From the NCBI GenBank assembly GCA_009746045.1, contig RPFO01000253.1, positions 5,909,282 through 5,960,766 of the forward strand: a stretch of 51,485 nt of DNA, read 5' to 3'. The position numbers were made by a program, and so were the translations under genes. The DNA is from Mesostigma viride. Taxonomy: Eukaryota > Streptophyta > Mesostigmatophyceae > Mesostigmatales > Mesostigmataceae. Shown here in pieces: positions 1 to 24,960 of the stretch. Within the stretch, counting starts at the first letter, position 1; every line of letters begins with the position of its first letter. The notes beneath the pieces were generated by a model, which saw only the letters and a program-made list of their open reading frames with translations, ran no database searches and was not told where the DNA came from.

Positions 1-189
1 ATGGAGAGCGCAGGTCGAGACAGTGCATGACCAGGATTGCAACAAGGATGTAATCATGAGGGTTGTAGATACGAGGATTTTAACAATGACAGTAACAATG
101 ATTAATTGATTAATTGATCAGCTCGTGACTGTGTGACACAGTAACAAAGACAGTGACAAGGATAGTGACAAGGGGACTTTACCGTGGAT

Positions 190-430
190 TATAATCGATT
201 GAGTGTGTGTGGGAGCGGGCACAACCTGTGCGTGCATAGCGGTGTGTATGTGCGTGTGCGCGTGTGTGCACGCGCCGGTGTGACTGTGATGATTGCGTGT
301 GTGAATAGGTGTGTGCATGCGTGTGCGTGTGCGTGTGCGTATGCGTGTGCGTGCGCGTGTGCATGTGCGTATGCGTATGCGTATGCGTGTGCGTGTGCAT
401 GTGCGTGTGCGTGTGCATGCCTGCGAGCGT
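190..430. repeat. (GTGTGC/GTATGC) alternating purine-pyrimidine tract
   Basis: An imperfect run of GTGTGC, GTGTGT and GTATGC hexamers. Every reading frame is open only because the repeat lacks stops, so the long frames here are not genes. Alternating purine-pyrimidine DNA of this kind can adopt Z-form; that is general knowledge and not shown here. Confidence 0.85.
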
Positions 431-539
431 TTGCTTGTGCAAAGAAAAGAAATAGCAACCAACGGGAAAATCAGCCAGGAAGAAAGACAGCACAAACTTG
501 CGTAAATTGACCAGTTTTTCTTAGAGGGGAGGGTCGATG

Positions 540-605
540 TTGGGGTTCAGGGGTCAGGGAACATCAGGGGTCAGGGAACATCAGGGGTCATGGAACACCG
601 GAAAG
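540..605. repeat. short GGGTCAGGGAACATCA tandem repeat
   Basis: About three imperfect copies of a 17-bp unit (AGGGGTCAGGGAACATC). A related GGGTCA/GGGTTC-rich stretch recurs at 7870-7950. It is not a canonical telomere repeat. Confidence 0.7.
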
Positions 606-1260
606 ATGTGGACCTTGAGGTAGGGGGAGGACATTACAAAATCTTAAACTTTAAAAAGTTACATTTTCAGGATTATTCCATCTCTCAAAGTCTGCCTCAT
701 TGCTGCGCCATCACACCCGTACAAAAACCGCCACTACCACTGAGCTGAGCTGCCTCTATACCATTCCAATCCACAAGGTAAGGTTGCCCGCAAGCCCATT
801 TCGTACACAGTCGGACATCATCACATCATCAACAACCCATGGAAGATAAAAAGGGGGTTCGACCTTGCATTATATTCACTATCCACCAAGTTCATGATCC
901 ACCAAGCGTAAAGGGAACATGTTAGAGGTTGCACTGAACTCCGCATCGGATCCCAGCAAAGTCTGCCAGGGACATGTGGGGATGGGTGCACGACAACGCA
1001 AGCAACGACGAAGGCAATCCAGTAGGCAGCAGCCACACGCCCCCGGAGGTCCCCGGCTGCCAGCTACAAATCAATAAACCTAGTGGTGATCAATAAACCT
1101 AGTATGAGTATTTCATTGATTGATAGAGAGACTGGTTGATAGGTAGAGAGAAACTGGCTGGGCTGGCAAGGAGACAACAAGCTGCCAAGGCCGGGTCCAT
1201 CAAGTCAAACACCCCCAATGGCAAGGTTATCCCTCATGGTCATGCATCCGTCATATCATA

Positions 1261-1360
1261 CATGATATAACATGATATAACATGATATAACATGATATAA
1301 CATGATATAACATGATATAACATGATATAACATGATATAACATGATATAACATAATATAA
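1261..1360. repeat. CATGATATAA minisatellite (10-bp unit, 10 copies)
   Basis: Nine perfect head-to-tail copies of CATGATATAA followed by one variant (CATAATATAA). The array is AT-rich and contains no gene. Confidence 0.95.
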
Positions 1361-1462
1361 ATCCCTCAAGTAATACATGCCATGGCCGGGCCACTCGATG
1401 AACGATTGGCCACCACGCCCCCGAAAATGCTCCATGGGAAGGTCAGCGGCACTTACATGAAT

Positions 1463-1770
1463 GCATTGGCAGGCCATAATTGGCAATAAGTGGCTATAAT
1501 CGACTACGCCTGGCTATAAACGGCTATAACTGGATATAATGGGCTATACCAGGCCACAGGCTAGATAATTGGCCCAAGTGGTCAACAACTGGCTATAATC
1601 TGCTATAAATTTGGTTATAATGGGCTATGATAGGCTATTTAGGGCTACAATTGGCTATACCAGGCTACAATTCGTTATACTTGGACAATCAATGGCTATA
1701 CTATGGGCATTCTTGGGCTAAACCTGGCTATAACTGAACATGGCTGCCTCATGTAATGTACAACTGCAGG
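1463..1770. repeat. degenerate GGCTATAA-type repeat field
   Basis: About twenty scattered variants of TGGCTATAAT (ggctataaac, ggctatacc, ggctacaatt) at irregular 8-20 bp spacing. It looks like an old short-unit satellite that has drifted. No coding capacity is seen around it; the flanking 600-2430 stretch also holds no recognisable gene. Confidence 0.6.
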
Positions 1771-2830
1771 CTATAAGTACCACGTACATTTCTCGAGAAA
1801 GCCAAAGTCCCTGAAATCCGCGACAGGTGCCGGTACTGCCGCGCTCGGGTGGGAAGGTGCCGATGCGAGCTGGCATCCAGTGGTCTTGACGCGGATGTTG
1901 AGCTGAGGGTAGAATTCACATAATAGTGTGTGGGGGGGGGGGGACATGTAGACAGATCACACGCAGGAATGCGAATCCAGCAAAGCAGTCAATGTCTCAC
2001 TCCCCACCAAACGAAAGCAGTTCCAGTGGATGTATAATGCCAGTAAATGTCCCAGTTATGGTGCCAGTGGCTGGATTCAACAAGCAACAGGGTACGAAAG
2101 ACTTGTTGGTGTGACGAAAGAGAACGGGCCTGGGGAAGCATTCCTGACTTCCCGATGCAGGGGGATGCAAGACAGACGAGCATGCAAAGCGGATTCAAGT
2201 CGGGCGAGCGTGGATTAAAGACGAACGAATGTGCAAAACGGATATACGCGCGTGGATTGAAGATGGATGGACGATGGTGAGCAGAAGACGAGCGGAAGAT
2301 GGATGGACGAAGGTGCACGGAAGATGGCCAAACGCGCGAGAGTGATGTGAGATGCAAAGACCAGACTAAGACTTCAAAGAGGAGAAAAGCCCGGGCATCA
2401 CCGTTGGCAGCCAAAGGCAGAATAAATTTAAACTCAGTTCAGTTCACCATGGGCAGTGGATGAGGGGACGCGTCCACCTGCAGGTGGTAATCTTGGGAGC
2501 GAGGCGGGACCCAGGGAAGGGCCAAAGGGTGCGAGCAATGCAGGACAAAGTGTGGTAGGACTCTTGTGTGTATGGTACCACTCCTCAGGGCTGTACGACG
2601 TGTATCTTGGGTCGTACACGGCAAAACGTAGGGGGTTCTTTGGGCTGTACTATTTGACAATTCGTACATAGTCACGTGCCCTGATGATAGCGCCGTCACG
2701 GTACTATTCATTCCGTGGGGAAGATCTCGTTGCGCTGGAGGCTCCACGGCCATCACGCATGGCAACCTTTGAATAGACTCCCAATGCTCTAGCACCACGT
2801 GGAAACCGTCGCGACAAGCAGGCCTGACTA

Positions 2831-3358
2831 CTACATCTGAGCTGCAGTGCATTTGTGAACCATTACGACGCTGGACACATCATGACGACACCGACGTCGC
2901 GAAGACGGACGTACCTCTGCCCTCATTTGATTCGCATGTTCTTCCGATTGCCTTGATGGTTTGCCCGGGTCGCGATGGTCTTCGATGTTTGGTATGCTGC
3001 TTGTGAGGGCACTCGTTACATGGGCGGGTACAGGTAACCCAGCGCGCTCGAGCACAGCAGCCTTGCACTCCAGGCTGCAGACATCCTCGTCCGTCGCGTC
3101 GCACACGTACTCAGCGTACCTCTTGCATATCACGCACGTGACTTCCCCAGGCCTGGCAGGCCTCTGCTGTAAACTTCTTACTATAATTTCTGGCTCGCTG
3201 GACGAGCTCGGCCGCTCGGCCGCGGCACGCGAGTCGCCTTGAATGTTTGATCCAGTCCCGGGGGACGGTAGCTTCGCTTGTGCACGATTACCCTGGGATT
3301 CGCCTAGCTTCCTCTTCCTAACAGAAACAGGCACGTACATCACGTACGCGTAATTCAA
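2831..3358 (-). CDS. HIT-type zinc finger exon, DDX59/RH41 DEAD-box helicase-like
   Basis: A minus-strand open frame of 175 codons. Around residues 74-107 it carries the HIT zinc-finger pattern [18 protein letters not shown] followed by [10 protein letters not shown]. This spacing, and especially the [10 protein letters not shown] block, is characteristic of the zinc finger N-terminal to the DEAD-box core in animal DDX59 and plant RH41. That assignment is family knowledge; the cysteines are seen directly. The upstream 40 residues are basic and low in complexity, and the start could be any of the first three Met codons. No helicase motif (DEAD, SAT, HRIGR) is visible on the minus strand down to position 1, so the core either lies beyond the left edge after a long intron or is missing. 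The exon's 3' boundary is not obvious; a GTAACG donor follows shortly after the finger. It could also be a stand-alone HIT protein or a gene remnant. Confidence 0.55.
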   Translation of the reverse strand: MNYAYVMYVPVSVRKRKLGESQGNRAQAKLPSPGTGSNIQGDSRAAAERPSSSSEPEIIVRSLQQRPARPGEVTCVICKRYAEYVCDATDEDVCSLECKAAVLERAGLPVPAHVTSALTSSIPNIEDHRDPGKPSRQSEEHANQMRAEVRPSSRRRCRHDVSSVVMVHKCTAAQM

Positions 3359-3805
3359 GGCGATATGACTGGCACCAATACTCGATTTACCTCCTACAGT
3401 AACTAGTCGACAAAATTACTCCATCAAGTGCATGCCATACGCAAAGGATGGCGGATAATCCGGCACGAATATCCGTCCTGTCAGACTTCAGCTCAATCAT
3501 GTATATCATTCGCTATCGTTCGTGATCGGCCGGTACTTTAAGTAATTGTGCATTATCGAGTGCTTTGCTGATCATTAGCACGGTCTGTGTCCACGAGTTA
3601 TTGCAGTGCGTTCCGCCGTGTCATCCTATCACCCATTACAGGAGAGCCCAGCAAAATGGACGGCATGATTGGCATCGACATTACCAACTAGAGCAGGCGT
3701 AACAACCAAAACAGCATGAAAACAGAACAAACAGAAACTTAAATGATTGTTGCGCGGGGAATAATACAGTAATAAGCCCTACCCAGCCGGCCAGGCCCAG
3801 TTGTG

Positions 3806-3884
3806 CCTGTGAGTTGTGACTACTGTAGTGGCCCTTGACCTGTGAGTTGTGAGTTGTGACTACTGTAGTGGCCCTACAGTAGTC
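3806..3884. repeat. direct repeat ending in a perfect hairpin
   Basis: The phrase GTGAGTTGTGACTACTGTAG is repeated about 45 bp later. The second copy is followed by its own reverse complement, giving GACTACTGTAG, a five-base loop (TGGCC) and CTACAGTAGTC. Confidence 0.7.
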
Positions 3885-6603
3885 CTGTCCCACCGGACGT
3901 CGACGATCAGTTCACGCTGCCCGCGGCCACCGGAGCACACTGCGGGCTGTCGCCTGTGGTTGAAGGAATCTTCTGACAGTATGTATCCTCTTCTGATCCG
4001 AGTCATCCGGCTAATCGAATCTTGCAGAGTTTTAGTATTTACTGCACTGACACATAAAATTCCCTAACACATCAACTCAACTCAACGCAACTCAACCACA
4101 GCCATAGGCAAAGATCCACGTCTACAAATATCTCATTCGGCAAGGCCGGCGTTGGAACTGAACTACCGAAGAAATCACAATGGTACAAGTGCGGCGTGGG
4201 CAAAAACAACAACAACAGCAACAACCGTACAGATTCTAGAAAGCCCATTTTTCTTTGTCGGCAATTTGCTAGGCATTTACAACTAGTGGCGGCAATGGCA
4301 TCCTGCTGCCCATGTCTGGAATCAACAACAACAACAACAATAACAGTGGCGGCGCTTCAAGTATCCTTTTTCGCGGGCGATGTCAGAGCCACCCAGGAAA
4401 AACGTGGACCACCAGTCCAGTTGTTGTTGTCGTTGTTGAGGCCCACGCCGCACCAGTCCAGTAACTCCTGTGTTAAGAGCATTTATGATCGGATTTGATC
4501 GGCTTGGATGCACTTCCTGCCCCCCCCCCAAAGTAGAATAGCTGGATTGAGTTTTGAGTTTCTTCCCGCGCCGGCATAGAAAGATATGATCGCCATTAGT
4601 AGAATCTGGAGTCGCCGATCAGAAATGCACGTGTGATAAGTTACGATATAGTCTCAAAAAGAGTAATGTTAAACATCAGATTCACTGCACTATACATACA
4701 CATAGCATAACTCATATATTGGTTAATAAAAAACCCATTTCTTACCCGGAAAAAAAAATGTGACAAGTTTGCTCGCACCAGGGTTGCGTAGCAGCGCACA
4801 CTTCATCCGTCATATCTTGCTCGCTAACGTCACTCGCGTCGCTCGCGCTGGGTAAGCTAGTTTTTTTTTTCTATTATTTTTTGAAATATTTTTTCTACAC
4901 GTCGGGTTCCATACCCACTGCATCTCAGTCTAGTGCAAATTAGTTGACGATATTGGAAGAACAAGCTGCAAGCATATGGGGCATTTTGCGTCGGAATCGT
5001 TAACTTTGCGCTAGCCTTTGGCAGATATTAAGGACCTGCCCAGCTCTCGCGTGGCACTTGCAGTGCACGCGTGTCCACGCAAGCATGATGGCGTAAGTAT
5101 CATCACTACATGCATCCCGCCGCCACGTTTGATCAGTGCAGCCTTGCGTAACAGGGCGCGCCCTGCAGCCAGCTTCAATTTTATTGACGTCGAGTGCAGC
5201 CTCTGATACTTACTGTATAAGTTGTAGGCGCATCTCGACCAAGTGCCGGAGAATCTGCTTCTTGATATGCCAGCTATCATAAACCTGCAGCATGCAGTCA
5301 GCGAACGAACTGCGAACGGGGGTGAGGGCTTGCGGGGGGCTGCCGACCCTTCCGACGAACTTGCTTAATTAGGTGTATCGTTTGACAGTAACAACGCAGT
5401 GGAATGCCGGTTACACTACCGGCTGTAGTTTCAACCCTGCTTCAGGCATTTGTTGCAACGTCGCGCCCGTATCTTACCAACAAATACAGGGGAGGCGTTT
5501 AGGGGCTAGGGCAGGTTGCCGGTGGCAAAGGTTTAAGGGAACGAGCCTGCCGGACATGCCGAATAGGATACTGTGTCCACTTCAATGTCGGCCACGGCCC
5601 TCCGAGTAAACGTGGGTCAATGTGCTTTGGGTCTCTGTTACATGCACCGCTAACACACGTCCTGTCTGCCAACAATATGCCCTCTATTTTGTGTCCGCAG
5701 GTCCCAGCTGTGACCTGTCCGCCCATCGACCAAGCGGCTGACCACCCGAGCCATGCTGTCTGGTGGTACGACCCAGAGTGCGCGTCACTGCACCAGGGGC
5801 CCACGTTCGCGGCTCGCAGCTAGGAAGCCCATGGCCGGCGTGGCGGCCGGCCGTGATGTCACATGGCTCTACAGCCCACTTTGATTGGGGACACATGCCC
5901 AGCGAGCCGTGTGCCATGTCCAGTGAATGAGCCCGCGTGCTTGCCAGCTCACTAGCCTACCCTGCATGGCCTTCTCTCTTTGCTGCACTGGACCGTCAGC
6001 GTAATCCTATTTGATGTGCTTTTCAGCGATCAGGCAGGACACCTCTCGCTAGATCAAGCACCCCTTCCATTAATAAAAAATGGCGGCATCTCGTGCAGTA
6101 GCACATCCTGCTGTCCGTGTGGTTGACGAGGCATACATTTCACCACGCTCAAGCTGGGAGGCTGTCCGGGAGCTATTTTGCTACCAGTGCTGCCTTCACA
6201 CCGCTTTGACAACCCGACCCGGCCCTGATTAAACCCAGCCCCCCCACGACTTCGCCAAACCGGTTTCGGACAAGGTGCAGTCATTCCGCCCGTGGGTTCC
6301 AAAATGCCGGGAGAGTACCGCAGACTTGGGAACACTTTTCTTTGTCAGTTCTTGAAGGATTGCCTCGACCTGGCGGATATATAGTAGGACATATGATGTA
6401 GTAGGGCAGATATAGATATAGTAGGGCATCTGATAGGATAATCAGGCCAGCCAGGCAGACATTTTGATAAGGAGATCGGTTGTGTTCACTACTGTGTGGT
6501 CACAGTACTTTTCGAGGACCAGCGTCGGCTATTATTACAAAGCCGCAGGCACGCTCTAGGTAGACCACGCCTCCAGGAGCTAGTCTTTGCGACGGCGACC
6601 CCT

Positions 6604-6813
6604 CACACGTACAGGGGTTGGATCGCCTGGTCAAGTCTTATACAGAGGGTTGAAATAGCCTGGTCAAGTCTCATACAGAAGGAGAAGGAGCTCTCAAATA
6701 AGAGCTCCCGGCTGCTTGCCCGCGTGCCGGCTGGCAGTATCCACATACTCTCCATATCATTCGAAGCCGCCCTCTGAACCCTAAACTACTGTGCCGGCTG
6801 GGAGTATCCACAT
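6604..6813. repeat. two short duplications upstream of the start codon
   Basis: GCCTGGTCAAGTC followed by TATACAGA or CATACAGA occurs twice (about 6622 and 6658). GTGCCGGCTGG followed by CAGTATCCACAT or GAGTATCCACAT occurs twice (about 6725 and 6791). The second pair ends 25 bp before the start codon at 6838, so it may lie in the 5' leader. No TATA box is evident. Confidence 0.6.
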
Positions 6814-6837
6814 CGCACCACCACGTCCACCACCGCC

Positions 6838-20470
<13,633 letters not shown>

Positions 20471-21430
20471 TTGCCCGCGGGGATTTTTATTTGGGGGGGG
20501 GAGGGGTGGGCGAGGCGGGCGGACAAAGAGAACCTAACCCCCCTGGGGGGTCACGGTTGCAGGCCGTTGGATTCAATTGCTATGCCTCGGTGTGGCATTT
20601 GAATTATTCAGGGCCTTTACGGGTCCTCGGCTAGAATAAACTCAAAACACGCAGTGTGGTGGCTGCAACGAGGCGACTCCACCGGCCGGTCAGTTTTGTC
20701 AAAGAGAATAAAAAGCAAAGATAAACAACGCAGTTTTTTGACTGTGGGACATTTTGAACTTTTACACGAGGCGAGTGCAACCTGCGAACGCTGCGTTGGT
20801 GTCTCTACGGAGAGCTGTGGAAAATGGACATTCTTTCCAACCGGCTTCCCACCGCTGGGCAAAACTGGGAGCAAATGTTTGGTGCTTTTGATGTTTAGAA
20901 CATGCTGAAACAGCAGGGGTCAGGGGACATTAGCCTGTTTTATCCTTCCATGAGCAAAATGAGATGCATGTGATATCTTTGAACATCTTGCCATGCCTTT
21001 TTAAATCTTTTGGCAGTAATTAATTAATTCATTCATTCATTAACACGTAATAGCGTTAATTCATTAATTAATAGACACGTGACTGCTCACGTAACAACGT
21101 TACGTGAGCATAAGTTCTCAGTACAGTAGAGTGGGAGGGGATGTATGGAGCTAACTATCTAAGACCTAGAACTTTACAGGGTTGAGCCTAGGCACCACGG
21201 CCCGAATCACTGTGAATGCCATACTCAGTCACACGCGGAGCCCCCACTGGCTTTGGGGTGGTCACCTTCATTACTACCTGCCTCCAGATTACAGACATGC
21301 CCAGGGGGCTGCCCTGGCGTGAGCCCATTGCGACGTGGCGGTAACACATATCCATGCCTAGTCTATGGGTCTTATTGCACCCCAGTAATCTTATTGCAAT
21401 GCAGTAAAAACCTGGTATAATACTCGTAGC
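20471..21430. other. 3' flank, no gene seen
   Basis: Downstream of the peroxiredoxin stop I see G-rich and AT-rich DNA with short TTAATTAAT runs and one perfect hairpin (21085-21109). AATAAA occurs near 20634 but I cannot tell whether it is the polyadenylation signal. Confidence 0.4.
21085..21109. repeat. perfect hairpin GCTCACGTAAC-aac-GTTACGTGAGC
   Basis: Eleven-base perfect inverted repeat with a three-base loop in otherwise AT-rich DNA. Its role is unknown. Confidence 0.7.
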
Positions 21431-22482
21431 CACGAGCCACGAGGTAGCCATGGCTGACGGCGGAGCTCATAACTTTCACGCTTGAGCACCGAATTTAGCC
21501 GTGAATATCACTATCGCTTCGTCTTTCTAAGACGCACATGCTGATATAATTTTCCGAATCTAAAAGGCAATATATGACGAGCAAACGCCCCTTGACGCAA
21601 CGCAGTTTGGCGGATGCGCTCGGCCATGAAAATCCGTCTGCAGCTCAGGCTGCAGCTTCGCCCTCAGGTCCGGCAGGCAGCGGTGACACTAGTCGTGCAC
21701 TGGTGGTCGCCCAGCAACCTCCCGGGCTTAATGCCTCGCCATCGGCATCGCCTGACCCGAAACGCACCCGCTCAGCCGACAAAACAGGAGGGTCTTCTCG
21801 CCCCTCTGAACCGCGCTTTCTGCCCAAACCTTTCCAGGTCGATGATCACGACTGGACCAACATGTCTCCGGACGATGCTATGCACTGCATCTTCTTCGGG
21901 GACTACGCATCGCTATACGACCTGTGCCTCCATCTCCACGACCTTGATCGCCTCCTCTGCAGCAACGGCAGCCGCTGGAACAACATCAGCATGCTGTTCG
22001 GCTGCCCCCGCCCCCAACTCCAGCGCGCCATCCTCAACTCCCCTCTCCAGCGCTCTGACGGCGAGATCTGGGCTCCATCCATCTCCGCCCCCGCACTCCG
22101 TTCCATCCTCACGGAAGCCTTCCAGCAGTACGTGACCCCCCTTGCTGCCGACGTAGCTGAGCAATGGGTGGCACGCTGGCTGCTGAACTTCCTCACCTTT
22201 CCACCGCCGCCGCCTCCACCTCCACTGCCATTTCTGCCTCCACTGCCGACATCAAAGCCCAGCTCCTCGACCTCGACCAACGCCTTCAAGCCACCGCCAC
22301 CGCCTTTGAGAGCTTGCATGACACCGCCGGCCTCACCGCCCAGGCGGTGAAGGACATCGCCGCCCAGCCGGCGCCTCGGCTGCATGGCCCGGCCGGCGAT
22401 GCTCCCTCCACCTGGGCGGACTTGCTTAAGCATCACGCCGGCACCTCCACCACCTCCACCATCACGGCACAACTCAAGCAAC

Positions 22483-22678
22483 AAGCCCTCGACCTTTGCG
22501 AGGAAGCCGACATCGCCAGGCGCAGCCACAATGTCATCGTCAAGCACTTCGACCAGCCGGCAGGTGAGACCTCCACGAGCAAGCCCTCGACCTTTGCGAG
22601 GAAGCCGTCATCGCCAGGCGCAGCCACAATGTCATCGTCAAGCACTTCGACCAGCCGGCAGGTGATACCTCCACGAGC
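22483..22678 (+). repeat. 98-bp tandem duplication inside ORF1
   Basis: Two near-identical units (22483-22580, 22581-22678) beginning AAGCCCTCGACCTTTGCGAG. As 98 is not a multiple of 3, the second unit throws the frame; with only one unit the frame runs straight on into the following LLEAFKRDIFAPML. Confidence 0.9.
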
Positions 22679-22815
22679 CTTCTTGAGGCATTTAAGCGCG
22701 ATATTTTTGCCCCCATGCTACTCACTGGTGAGCTGCACATGTCGGCTGTCCGCCTCCCCCGCGCGCGGGGGAAGGCTGGCCCGGCACCCGTGCTCCTCAC
22801 CTTTAACTGGGTTAA

Positions 22816-24159
22816 CCCATAGTCCGGAAACAGTGCGATATATCGCACTGTTTGACTCCCGGTGGCGCGGCGCTCAATTCCCGGAGCGCCGCGCCACCTG
22901 TGACGGATGTCAGTGGTCCGGTGGGTCTGGGAACACTTAAGGACGAAGGTGATGCATAGGTTTGGGGGTAATATTCGCCATAGCCTGGTAAATACAACGT
23001 GTATTGAGACAGTATCACGTGACTTTGGCGGGAAATTTTCACTCGCGCGCGCGCGTAACGAGATATGGCTGCTAGCGTGCCGTTATCAAGGAAATTTTGC
23101 GTCTCGCGGCTTGTAATGGTTCAGAATGTTGCTCAGAATGATGATGCGTGATTTTCGTAGGTCAGGGGTGGCCAGATGTATAGCATTGGTAAAATACAGG
23201 TAGGACATTACTGCTTTCTTGGTCGTCAGTACCAGATGAGTAATGGCATGCCATATTTCGATTTTCTTCTTATGGCCCGGCAGTCTGCGCCAGCCCGAGC
23301 ACCCAGTTTTGGTACGGGACATCCGCAGCAGCGTCCCTGTGAATTCGGATGCGTTTACAGGTCATCTTTGCACAGAACATCAACCTGGTAATCATGTCGG
23401 ATGCATGCATTATGCGGCTATGGCGGCCTATGCCTGGAAAGCATTAGCCAGTGTGAGATATGAGGGTCCCGGCCAGCAGAACCCGGAAAGGTCGTGATCA
23501 AGCCAGGTACGGCAACGTGTTTGCATGTCGTTTGCACGGGAATCTGTCGTTTATACATCCATTTTACACGAGTGTATCAGTGCCTCTTGCAGCAGGTTTC
23601 CATGCCTGCTGTATGAGTGCTATTAGCCCCAAATCTGCTCAGTTTGTGGTGTTTCTTTGGAGGATGCCATTCCGTTAGTGCTGGTTTAGCACTTCTTTGT
23701 TTCCCAGCACTTTTTACAGTCCTATGTGGCTGTATACAATGCATAAGTGTGTGGCATTTTATGGATGGCTGCTTACGCGCGCGTAACCCACACACGTAAG
23801 TGAGCGCATTATATAGGTCAGATGGGCTATCCGTGCGGTCTGACCCAAGGAAAGCATGGTGGCACTATCTATTGACATTGTCCAACCCCAGAATAATTTT
23901 TTAGAACCCTCCCTGCAGGGGTAAACTACTAAGGGGATTTCCCTTGCCTGAAAATGATCGTCTTTTGTCCAACTTTGGCAGTAAATATCTTGCAAAGCAC
24001 TGAATGGACTCGGGATATTATTGCATTTTCTGAAAGCCCTTGAAGTGTAGATACTCCTAGCACCTTGGTTGGGGGTATTTGGAGTTGTGGCCTATGAGTT
24101 ATGATTTTTTCCATTTTCAGGGGTCTAAAAATGCCAAAAACCCATTCCCGGACTATGGG
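22816..24159. mobile_element. piggyBac-like non-autonomous transposon (1344 bp)
   Basis: Left end CCCATAGTCCGG and right end CCGGACTATGGG are perfect 12-bp inverted termini, each flanked by TTAA (22812-22815 and 24160-24163). TTAA duplication with CCC...GGG termini is the piggyBac signature. The interior has no transposase. Near the left end are two hairpins: an AAACAGTG...CACTGTTT palindrome (22828-22853) and GGTGGCGCGGCGCTC paired with its complement (22861-22898). Taking the element and one TTAA out leaves the ORF1 frame continuous, which confirms the boundaries. Confidence 0.88.
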
Positions 24160-24392
24160 TTAAGTACATGGCGGACAAGCTGGCGTTCCTTAAATGCCGC
24201 AAGAAGCTCTCGGAGACTCGCTTCACGCTGGACAACGACTTGACCCTGGCCCAGCAACAGCGGCGATGCGAGCTATGGCCGACCTACCTTCAGCTCCGGC
24301 AGAGCGCAAGGGGGAAGCCGGTGTACTGGAGGGGGGCGATCATCCACGTTGACCACAAGCCCTGGCAGGCCCCTCCTGCCACCTCAGACTAG

Positions 24393-24800
24393 GGAATATA
24401 TACCAGTAGTGTAGATTTGTCAGGCTTAGCCTAGCATGTGGCCCACGCGCATGTGCACCCATAATGGCCCCCATGGATGATGCCGTCAGAATTTAGCCAA
24501 GCCCTGCCTATAATGGGACCCCCATGGATGTTGCATTAAGAATTTAGCCATGCTATTATGCCATGCAGAGAGATGCTCTCTGTACGTCGAGAAGCCATGC
24601 CCTAGCTCTTGTATAGCCATGATGATCTTCCCCCACATGACATGCTCCCCCTTAGCTGGGCATAGCGTGATAAAGAGCTGGGCATAGCGTGGTTAAGATG
24701 CCTGCATGAACTTGAGCCTTTCCTCCGGGACGTTTGCAACAGGATTCTCAGTACGAGATGGCCTCCCCCCGCCCATGTATTGGAAGTATGTGCTACATCG
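24393..24800. other. 3' tail of copy 1 with short tandem repeats
   Basis: Two imperfect copies of a unit of about 57 bp (CCCCCATGGATGATGCCGTC..AATTTAGCCA) at 24470-24560 and two of GCTGGGCATAGCGTG at 24653-24697. Short tandem repeats are common at LINE 3' ends, so this is probably the element's tail. No gene is seen. Confidence 0.4.
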
Positions 24801-24960
24801 AGAATGGCTGACGGCGGTATGGCTGACGGCGGAGGCCAGATCTTTTGCGTCTGAGCCCCAAATTCGGTCAGACCACTTGCATTCGATGCGCCTTTTTGAT
24901 ACGCACATGCCAGTATAATCGGTTACGGCTGAAACGCAGTATCGCACGTGACAAGCAGCT

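Larger units (their letters stand above)
3360..6837. other. intergenic stretch without recognisable gene
   Basis: I see no conserved protein motif and no RNA gene in this stretch. It holds an (AAC)n-like patch (4200-4350, read as poly-Asn/poly-Thr by chance), short AT-rich runs (4740-4880), the hairpin at 3806-3884 and the small duplications at 6604-6813. The frames that run through it are short and compositionally unlike the real exons. Confidence 0.5.
21574..24392 (+). pseudogene. LINE ORF1-like protein, copy 1 (interrupted)
   Basis: The start MTSKRPLTQRSLADALGHEN is followed by a Ser/Pro-rich region, an alpha-helical segment, then RRSHNVIVKHFDQPAGETST, KAGPAPVLLTF, and after the insertion LAFLKCRKKL, LDNDLTLAQQQRR and VYWRGAIIHVDH. 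This order (coiled coil, RRM-like fold, C-terminal LDxDLTxxQQ and WRG box) is typical of L1-type LINE ORF1 proteins. Three lesions are visible: a frameshift near 22200, a 98-bp tandem duplication (22483-22678), and a 1344-bp transposon inserted at a TTAA. No ORF2 follows. Copy 2 at 24961 is the same family. Confidence 0.75.
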
